From positions 1 through 27,584 of the IMG/VR virus record IMGVR_UViG_3300030110_001512: a stretch of DNA of 27,584 nt. One strand, written 5' to 3'. The notes beneath the pieces were generated by a model. It did not search any database. It had not been told where the DNA came from and saw only the letters and a list, made by a program, of their open reading frames with translations. This DNA is from a virus. Every line of letters starts with the position of its first letter. Position 1 is the first letter of the stretch. This document shows positions 19,586 through 25,705 of the stretch, in pieces. The translations under genes were made by a program, and so were the position numbers.

Positions 19586-21669
19586 CTAAAGAATATGATT
19601 TAAAAATATCAACTAAACAAGCACAAGCTAATATAGATGAATTAAATAAATCGTTAGAATTACAAGAAACATTAATTGATGATATTGAAAAAGAATTAAG
19701 ACAATATCAAAAAGAATTAAATAAAACCTCTGCAAAAGATTTATCTAAACGACAAAAATTAAACGATAAAATTAAACAAACTAAAGAAAGATTAGTTGAC
19801 GAAAAAGTTGCTTTAAAACAAGTTAACAAAGACAGAAAGAAAGCTAACGAGGTAATGAAAGAATCTGAAAAAAATGCAGCAGATTATTCTGGTGTATTAG
19901 GAACAATAGATTCACAAACAGGTGGTGCTATATCAGGGTTTACTAATTTAACTAAAACAATTGGCGGAGCAACAAAAGGTTTTGGATTGATGGGTAAAGC
20001 TATTATGGCAACAGGATTAGGTGCTTTAGTGTTAATAGTTTCATCTCTTGGTGCAGCATTTACAGGTTCAGAGGAAGGACAAAACAAATTTGCAAAAATA
20101 ATGAGTGTTATTGGTGCTTTAACTGGTAACCTTGTTGATTTATTAGCAGATTTAGGTGATGCTATTATTAGTGCTTTTGAAAATCCAGTAGAATCTTTAA
20201 ATTCTTTTGTTGATTTATTAAAAAATAACTTAATAACAAGATTTGAGGGTTTATTAAATCTTATACCTAATTTAGGTAGAGCAGTTGAACAATTATTTAA
20301 AGGTAATTTTTCAGAAGCAGGTAAAATTGCAGCTGATAGTGTAGGTCAAGTTGTTTTAGGTGTTGAAAGTGTAACTGATACTGTTGCTAATGCTACAAAA
20401 GCAGTAAAAGAATTTACAGCAGAACAAATCAAAGAGGGTAAAGCAGCAGCAGAAGTTGCTGATATGAGAGCAAAAGCTGATAAAATAGAAAGAGCATTAA
20501 TAGTTGATAGAAGTAAATTAGAATCAGAAATAGCATTATTAAGATTAAAATCAAGAGAAGAAGAAAAATTTAGTGCAGCTGAAAGAAAACAAGCATTATT
20601 AGATGCACAAGCATTAGAAGACCAATTATTAGACAAAGAAACAGAATTTTTAGAATTAAGGCGTGATGCACAAATGTTAGAAAATACATTTAGTAGAACA
20701 AACAAAGAAAATTTAACTAAAGAAGCAGAAGCAATAGCAGCAGTAAATAGACAACAAGCAGCTAGAGCAAATACTGCTAGACAACTACAAAGAGAAGTAA
20801 ATACTATATCAAAACAAATAACAGCAGAAGAAAAAGCAGAAGCAACTGAACTTGCTAATTTTAGAAAGTCTTTAAGAGATGCAGAAGCAGTTTCAGAAGA
20901 AGATAGACGAGCATTGGAATTAATTAAAATACAAGAACATTACGATGCTTTAATATTACAAGCAGAAGAAAATAATGTTAATACAGATGCTTTAAATGAT
21001 GCAAGACAATTAGCTTTGGCTGAAAAACAAGCTGCTTTTGATGCAACAGATTTAGAAAGAAAAAAGAAAATAGCAGATGATGAAGCAGCTATTGAACAAG
21101 CTAAAGAAGATAGAAGACAAGCAACATTTGATAATGCAGTTGCATTAGCTGGTGAAGAAACTAAATTAGGTAAAGCATTATTATTAGCTAAACAATTTTT
21201 ATTAGCTAAAAATTTTATAATGGATGCTAAAGCTTCTATAATGAACGCTAAAAAAGCAACTACTGACGCTGTTGTTACAGGTGCAGAAGCAAGTACTGAA
21301 GTATCAGGTTCAGTTGCAAAAGCGGCAAATACAGCACCACCACCATTTAATATTCCTTTTATATTAACAGCAATAGCAACAGGTGTTAGTATTATTAGTG
21401 CAGTAAAATCAGCAGTTGGTTCTACTAAAAAAGCAGCAGCAGCAGCAGGTGGTTCAAGTGGAGGGGGTACTGTTCCATCACCAGCATCAGTAACACCATC
21501 AGCAGCACCACCAGCGTTTAATATAGTGGGTTCTAGTGGTACTAATCAATTAGCAGATGCTATTGGTGGTCAAACACAACAACCTATACAAGCATTTGTT
21601 GTAGCAAGTGATGTAACAACTGCACAAAGTTTAGAAAGAAATACTATTGAGGGAGCAACCATAGGATAA
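19573..21669 (+). CDS. Tape measure protein
   Basis: 698 residues. Long coiled coil at about 10-105 (QANIDELNKSLELQE...), a hydrophobic segment at about 141-163 (GKAIMATGLGALVLIVSSLG), further helical, Ala/Glu/Lys-rich coiled coil at about 280-530, another hydrophobic stretch at about 590-615 and an Ala/Ser/Pro-rich, low-complexity end. This is the normal composition of tape measures, which set tail length and may leave through the membrane with the DNA. By the rule of about 0.15 nm per residue the tail would be near 100 nm. It is short for a siphovirus and has no visible lysozyme domain. Confidence 0.88.
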   Translation: MATVTKEYDLKISTKQAQANIDELNKSLELQETLIDDIEKELRQYQKELNKTSAKDLSKRQKLNDKIKQTKERLVDEKVALKQVNKDRKKANEVMKESEKNAADYSGVLGTIDSQTGGAISGFTNLTKTIGGATKGFGLMGKAIMATGLGALVLIVSSLGAAFTGSEEGQNKFAKIMSVIGALTGNLVDLLADLGDAIISAFENPVESLNSFVDLLKNNLITRFEGLLNLIPNLGRAVEQLFKGNFSEAGKIAADSVGQVVLGVESVTDTVANATKAVKEFTAEQIKEGKAAAEVADMRAKADKIERALIVDRSKLESEIALLRLKSREEEKFSAAERKQALLDAQALEDQLLDKETEFLELRRDAQMLENTFSRTNKENLTKEAEAIAAVNRQQAARANTARQLQREVNTISKQITAEEKAEATELANFRKSLRDAEAVSEEDRRALELIKIQEHYDALILQAEENNVNTDALNDARQLALAEKQAAFDATDLERKKKIADDEAAIEQAKEDRRQATFDNAVALAGEETKLGKALLLAKQFLLAKNFIMDAKASIMNAKKATTDAVVTGAEASTEVSGSVAKAANTAPPPFNIPFILTAIATGVSIISAVKSAVGSTKKAAAAAGGSSGGGTVPSPASVTPSAAPPAFNIVGSSGTNQLADAIGGQTQQPIQAFVVASDVTTAQSLERNTIEGATIG

Positions 21670-21672
21670 ATA

Positions 21673-21700
21673 CAAAATCAAATTAAAATTACGTTATATA
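21673..21700 (+). promoter_or_regulatory. Late-motif copy 3 before the protease
   Basis: CGTTATATA at 21692-21700, with CAAAATC starting 19 nt upstream (21673). The protease ATG is 3 nt downstream. The 19 nt before the motif resemble those of copy 4. Confidence 0.72.
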
Positions 21701-21703
21701 AAT

Positions 21704-22309
21704 ATGAAAATTATAGAATTAATATTAGACGAAGAACAAGAAGAAAGTGGAATTGATGCTATATCTATAGTAGAAAACCCAGCTATTGAATCAGATTTTG
21801 TTGCTTTAAGTAAACAAAAAGAATTTAAATTAGCAGAAATAGATGCTGAAAAGCAAATATTACTTGGTGCTTTACTTATTCCAAATAAAACAATATTTAG
21901 AACAGGTGCAGAGGGAGATTATTATATATATTTTTCACGAGAAACTGTAGCCAAAGCAAGTCAATTATATTTAACTAGAGGAAAACAAAACAATTCAACA
22001 CTAGAACATCAACATTCTTTAAATGGATTAACATTAGTAGAAAGTTGGTTAGTTGAAGACAAAGTTCACGATAAATCAAGAAAATATGGATTAGATGTTC
22101 CGTTAGGTACTTGGATGGGTGCAGTTAAAGTTAATAATAAAGAAGTTTGGAATGAATATGTTAAAACAAATAAAGTTAAAGGTTTTTCTATTGAGGGTTA
22201 CTTTGCAGACAAAATGGAAAGACCTAAAGAAAGCGTTGAAGAAAAAATGGCAGATACTATTTTAATTGAAAAAATAAAAGAAATATTATCATCAGATGCA
22301 AAGAAATAG
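21704..22309 (+). CDS. XkdF-like prohead serine protease (S78_2)
   Basis: 201 residues of the XkdF-type phage protease: SGIDAISIVENPAIESDFV at the N-terminus is the family entry motif (D-A-I-S-x-V-x-x-P-A-I), STLEHQHSL (98-106) contains the probable catalytic His, and KVKGFSIEGYF (157-167) the probable catalytic Ser162. The C-terminal tail is charged and helical. It would mature the prohead by cleaving scaffold and capsid. The acidic scaffold candidate and major capsid gene follow. Active-site assignment is by analogy. Confidence 0.83.
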   Translation: MKIIELILDEEQEESGIDAISIVENPAIESDFVALSKQKEFKLAEIDAEKQILLGALLIPNKTIFRTGAEGDYYIYFSRETVAKASQLYLTRGKQNNSTLEHQHSLNGLTLVESWLVEDKVHDKSRKYGLDVPLGTWMGAVKVNNKEVWNEYVKTNKVKGFSIEGYFADKMERPKESVEEKMADTILIEKIKEILSSDAKK

Positions 22310-22457
22310 AAAACAATCAACTTACATTCCAAGTCGTACATCTCCCAGAGGAAGTGGTAGGGCTTGTTTATGTAAAGATACAAATACCTATTCACGAAAA
22401 TGTTGTGATGGGGATATTTGGGCGCAAGGTATTGGCGTAATTACAAGAATAAATTAA
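22296..22457 (+). CDS. 53-residue Cys-rich basic microprotein
   Basis: ATG 22296 lies inside the protease end (14-nt overlap); the frame runs 53 codons to TAA at 22457. The product has a basic N-terminus (MQRNRKQSTYIPSRTSPRG), CLC and KCC pairs (Cys24, 26, 36, 37) and DIWAQGIGVI. The ACLCKDTxTYSRKCCDGxxxAQGIG pattern is one I recall from small genes in flavobacterial phage structural regions. It may bind zinc; function unknown. It fills the otherwise empty gap before late motif 4. Confidence 0.68.
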   Translation: MQRNRKQSTYIPSRTSPRGSGRACLCKDTNTYSRKCCDGDIWAQGIGVITRIN

Positions 22458-22467
22458 TGCTTAAATG

Positions 22468-22495
22468 CAAAATCAAAATTAATAATCGTTATATA
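22468..22495 (+). promoter_or_regulatory. Late-motif copy 4 before the scaffold
   Basis: CGTTATATA at 22487-22495 with CAAAATC starting 19 nt upstream (22468). The scaffold ATG is 7 nt downstream. Confidence 0.72.
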
Positions 22496-22502
22496 TATAA
22501 TT

Positions 22503-23135
22503 ATGAAATCAAGTGAAATGCTAAATCAAATTAAAACACTTCTTAATATCGAAGTTAAATTCGAAGAAATGAAGTTAGAAAATGGTACAGTTGTCGAGGC
22601 TGAATCTTTTGAAAAAGGAAAAGAAATTTTCATAAAAACAGATGATGAAAAAGTAGCTATGCCAGTTGGCGAATATATACTTGAAGATTCTCGTTTGTTA
22701 GTTATAGAAGAAGAAGGAATTATTGCAGATATGAGAGAAGTATCTGATGAAGTTCCTGAAAAAGAATCTGCAGAAGAAGAAGAAATTACTGAAGATTTAA
22801 AAGATGAAGAATACAAAGAAGAAGATGAAGAAGATGAAGATAAAAAGAAATATGAAGATGATGAAGCTGATGTAGGTGATTGGAAAGGAATGGAAAAAAG
22901 AATTAAAAACTTAGAGGATGCAATTGCAGACTTAAAGTCAAGATTTAGCGATAAAGAGGAAATGGGAGAAGATAATAAAGGGTTAAAATCAAGAACAGTA
23001 AAAGAAGAATTTTCTGAAGCAGCTGTAAAACCAATCAAACATAATCCAGAAATTAAAGAAGTTGAAAAAAGGGTATTTGCTAAAAGTAAAACACGCACAA
23101 CTTTAGATAGAGTATTAAATAAATTAAATAAATAA
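22503..23135 (+). CDS. Putative head scaffolding protein
   Basis: 210 residues. A beta-like N-terminal part (about 10-80: LNIEVKFEEMKLENGTVVEA...) is followed by an extremely acidic stretch (about 85-125, mostly Glu/Asp with Lys) and a helix MEKRIKNLEDAIADLKSRF that looks like a coiled coil; the end is basic (TRTTLDRVLNKLNK). Acidic, helical, with a basic C-terminus that can dock on the capsid protein, directly between protease and capsid genes: this is the usual scaffold profile. Family not identified, so the role is inferred. Confidence 0.75.
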   Translation: MKSSEMLNQIKTLLNIEVKFEEMKLENGTVVEAESFEKGKEIFIKTDDEKVAMPVGEYILEDSRLLVIEEEGIIADMREVSDEVPEKESAEEEEITEDLKDEEYKEEDEEDEDKKKYEDDEADVGDWKGMEKRIKNLEDAIADLKSRFSDKEEMGEDNKGLKSRTVKEEFSEAAVKPIKHNPEIKEVEKRVFAKSKTRTTLDRVLNKLNK

Positions 23136-23142
23136 AAAAAAT

Positions 23143-23562
23143 ATGAGTTCATACAGTTATACTTCAAATGATGATGTAAAAGTTCAAGTTTCACAAAAAA
23201 CATTGACTGCATCAGTTTCTGTACCTGCAGGAGATGCTGGTATAGACCACAATATTGCAACCGATGCTTTAGTAATGAGTTTACCAAAGATTGGTTCTGG
23301 AAATTTAGGAATGACTTTCTTATTTAGAAACACAGGTGCAGATGGAAATAACATTATTACGTTATCACCAGATTCAGCTGATTCTTTTAACGGAAGTATT
23401 GCAAACGCAGCAGCAGATTCAGTAGCTGGTGGTGTTGCAGGTAAAGATTGGATTAACACAAAGGCAACAGCAAACAACGGAGATTACGTTGTTATTAGAG
23501 CAGTAGCATTAACAAAATGGTACATTGTAGGTGGTGTTGGAGTTTGGGCATCCGAAGCATAA
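23143..23562 (+). CDS. Putative head decoration protein
   Basis: 139 residues, beta-rich, small side chains and no long helix: VSVPAGDAGIDHNIATDALVMSLPKIG, FLFRNTGADGNNIITLSP, and a C-terminal WYIVGGVGVW. It lies 7 nt after the scaffold and 25 nt before the major capsid protein, the classic position of capsid decoration or cement proteins. No defined family recognised; assignment by position and composition. Confidence 0.55.
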   Translation: MSSYSYTSNDDVKVQVSQKTLTASVSVPAGDAGIDHNIATDALVMSLPKIGSGNLGMTFLFRNTGADGNNIITLSPDSADSFNGSIANAAADSVAGGVAGKDWINTKATANNGDYVVIRAVALTKWYIVGGVGVWASEA

Positions 23563-23587
23563 TATTAATTAAATAAAAAAAAAAAAG

Positions 23588-24568
23588 ATGAGTAATTTAA
23601 AAAATGTAAATCTAGGTACCACTGCTAATATTACGACGACGTATGCCGGCGAATTTGCGGGTGAGTATATAGCGGCAGCACTTCTTTCGGCAAGTACAAT
23701 TGATGATGGAGGTTTATCTGTAAAAGCAAATATAGCATACAAAGAAGTAATCAAAAAATTAGCTACTGGTAATTTAGTAAGTCCAGCATCTTGTGATTTT
23801 GACCCAAATTCTTCTATTACATTAACAGAAAGAATAATTCAACCAACTGAATTACAGGTTAATTTACAATTATGTAAAAAAGACTTCGTGAATGATTGGG
23901 AAAGTCAGCAAATGGGCTATGGAATGGGACAATCATTACCACCGAAATTTGCAGATTTTATGATTGCTCACGTAGCAGCAGAAGTAGCACAATCAACTGA
24001 ATTTAATATTTGGCAAGGTGATACAGCAGCAGCTTCTAATAATTCTTATGATGGTTTTTCTAAACTAATTGCAGCATCAGTTGCAGCAGGAGATGTTCCA
24101 GCAGGTCAATCAGTAGCAGCAGTTGGTGGTGGATTAAGCGCAGCGAATATCATTGCAGAATTATCGAAAGTAGTAGATGCTATTCCAGGCGCATTATACG
24201 GAAAAGAAGATTTATATATCTATATTCCAAGTAGTGCCGCTAAATTTTATGTTCAAGCTTTAGGTGGTTTTGCAGCAGCAGGATTAGGAGCAAATGGTGT
24301 AAATGCACAAGGAACACAATGGTGGAATAATGGTTCATTATCTGTAAACGGGGTGAAGATTTTTGTTTGTCCAGGAATGGCTGACGATAAAATGTACGCA
24401 GCACAAAGAAGTAATTTATATTTCGGTACTGGTTTACTGAATAATATGAATGAAGTAAAAGTTTTAGATATGCAAGACCTTGACGGAAGTCAAAATGTAA
24501 GAATGATTATGAGATTTACGGCTGGAGTCCAGTTTGGAATCGCATCAGATTTAGTTTCTTACGCATAA
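23588..24568 (+). CDS. Major capsid protein
   Basis: 326 residues. Begins after an unusually A-rich leader (AAATAAAAAAAAAAAGATG), suitable for very strong translation in Bacteroidetes. It contains ITERIIQPTELQVNLQLCKKDF-like segments (in the protein LTERIIQPTELQ then NLQLCKKDF), an Ala/Gly-rich middle (VPAGQSVAAVGGGLSAANI), and VNGVKIFVCPGM, a pattern of HK97-fold capsid proteins of Bacteroidetes phages. The first codons contain rare C/G-rich triplets (ACG ACG ACG, GCC GGC). A terminator follows. Position after protease and scaffold fits. Confidence 0.85.
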   Translation: MSNLKNVNLGTTANITTTYAGEFAGEYIAAALLSASTIDDGGLSVKANIAYKEVIKKLATGNLVSPASCDFDPNSSITLTERIIQPTELQVNLQLCKKDFVNDWESQQMGYGMGQSLPPKFADFMIAHVAAEVAQSTEFNIWQGDTAAASNNSYDGFSKLIAASVAAGDVPAGQSVAAVGGGLSAANIIAELSKVVDAIPGALYGKEDLYIYIPSSAAKFYVQALGGFAAAGLGANGVNAQGTQWWNNGSLSVNGVKIFVCPGMADDKMYAAQRSNLYFGTGLLNNMNEVKVLDMQDLDGSQNVRMIMRFTAGVQFGIASDLVSYA

Positions 24569-24589
24569 TAAATTAATTAACCAATAAAC

Positions 24590-24624
24590 AAAGGTAGGTG
24601 GGTTATATCTACTTACCTTTTTTT
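24590..24624 (+). terminator. Intrinsic terminator after the major capsid gene
   Basis: AAAGGTAGGTGG (24590-24601) pairs with CTACTTACCTTT (24609-24620, two G-T wobbles) around a 7-nt loop, followed by T to 24624. The next ATG is at 24646 with no promoter motif between, so partial read-through is implied. Confidence 0.85.
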
Positions 24625-24645
24625 ATAAAATAAAATAAAAATACT

Positions 24646-25176
24646 ATGGCTTGTACATTATCTACAGGAAGAAAAGTACCTTGTAAATCGGCATTTGGTG
24701 GAATTAAAAGTGTTTGTTTTGCTGACTTTGGAACTATTGCTAGTGTAGCAGTAGATTCTACAACAAAAGTAGCAACAATTACAAATGGTTCGCCAGCACC
24801 AGTTTGGTACGAATATGATGTAAAAGGTAATTCATCTTTAGAAACTACAGTAACAAGTTCTAGAGAAAATGGTACTACTTTTTACACTCAAACATTAAAT
24901 TTAACATTAACTTATTTAGATGCTAAAACACAAGCAGAGCTTCAAGTTCTTGCAGTAGCTAGACCATATGCTGTAGTACAGGATTACTATGGAAATCATT
25001 TCCTTTGTGGATTTGAGAATGGAATGGAAGTTACAGGTGGAACAGTTGTTACAGGAGCAGCAGCAGGGGATTTAAGTGGGTTTACTCTTACATTTGAAGG
25101 AATGGAAGAAACAGCACCTTATTTCTTAGGCGCAGGAGTTACTCCAGCAGCAGGTCAAATTGACCCAACAGCTTAA
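24646..25176 (+). CDS. Putative major tail tube protein
   Basis: 176 residues: MACTLSTGRKVPCKSAFGGIKSVCFADFGT, then beta-rich Thr/Ser segments, an EYDVKGNSSLETTVTSSRENGTTFY strand pair, LNLTLTYLDAKTQAELQVLA and a C-terminal FTLTFEGMEETAPYF. The CK(D/S)xxGGIK start and the strand-helix-strand order resemble tail tube proteins of Bacteroidetes siphoviruses. It lies between two terminators just after the capsid gene, as would fit an abundant virion protein. Role inferred. Confidence 0.65.
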   Translation: MACTLSTGRKVPCKSAFGGIKSVCFADFGTIASVAVDSTTKVATITNGSPAPVWYEYDVKGNSSLETTVTSSRENGTTFYTQTLNLTLTYLDAKTQAELQVLAVARPYAVVQDYYGNHFLCGFENGMEVTGGTVVTGAAAGDLSGFTLTFEGMEETAPYFLGAGVTPAAGQIDPTA

Positions 25177-25198
25177 TCTAAATTAAGTTTAAAAAATT

Positions 25199-25226
25199 AA
25201 GCATCCTTTATGGGTGCTTTTTTTTT
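25199..25226 (+). terminator. Intrinsic terminator after the tail tube candidate
   Basis: AAGCATCC (25199-25206) pairs with GGGTGCTT (25212-25219, one G-T wobble) around a TTTAT loop, with an uninterrupted T run to 25226. Confidence 0.88.
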
Positions 25227-25241
25227 GCTCTTTTGTTTTTA

Positions 25242-25269
25242 CAAATTACATACTTTATTACGTTATATA
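25242..25269 (+). promoter_or_regulatory. Late-motif copy 5 before the portal module
   Basis: CGTTATATA at 25261-25269 with CAAATTA starting 19 nt upstream (25242). The ATG is 4 nt downstream; a terminator lies just before, so a new promoter is expected here. Confidence 0.7.
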
Positions 25270-25273
25270 AGTA

Positions 25274-25705
25274 ATGATTATATTAACAACATCAGCAGCA
25301 GCACAAACATTGTCTGTAATACCTAGAAGTTATCCTAGTACATTTACAATGGATGTTAGAGATGACAGTACAAATGTTACTGTACCCTATGGTGTTACAA
25401 CAGCTACTACTTCAGGTAATTATCTTACATTTAATAATGCATTTAATCCTATTTTAGTAGAAAACCATTTTTATGATATACATTTATATGCAGATTTTAA
25501 TTATTGGAATACTAATTACAGCTTTTGGAACTTATATGATGAGGTCTGGCAAACAGATGCAAATCAAAAAGAAGACATATATAGAGATAGAATTTTCTGT
25601 ACAGACCAAGACATAGACCAATTAAATGATAATGATCATTATGAAATAAATAAAAATCAATATACCCAATATAATGGCTACAATAATGATTACCTTGTAA
25701 TATGA
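25274..25705 (+). CDS. Small structural protein candidate upstream of portal
   Basis: 143 residues: a hydrophobic/beta-rich N-terminal half (LTTSAAAQTLSVIPRSYPSTFTM...), FNPILVENHFYDIHLYADF, and an acidic C-terminal half with YRDRIFCTDQDIDQLND and YEINKNQYTQYNGYNNDY. The V-x-x-x-FYxLxV...YRDRIFxTxQ-like pattern is familiar from small Bacteroidetes phage proteins near the portal, which I take as virion parts; proof is lacking. It shares ATGA with the portal start. Confidence 0.6.
   Translation: MIILTTSAAAQTLSVIPRSYPSTFTMDVRDDSTNVTVPYGVTTATTSGNYLTFNNAFNPILVENHFYDIHLYADFNYWNTNYSFWNLYDEVWQTDANQKEDIYRDRIFCTDQDIDQLNDNDHYEINKNQYTQYNGYNNDYLVI

Noticed and set aside
20346-20705. 119-codon minus-strand frame in the tape measure gene
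   Set aside because: Low-complexity Ser/Asn/Ala shadow of a helical, Ala/Glu-rich coding region.
22526-23287. 253-codon open frame on the minus strand opposite the scaffold gene
   Set aside because: It is Ser/Phe/Leu-rich because it mirrors GAA/GAT-rich acidic codons of the + strand gene; no recognisable motif and every other gene is on +.
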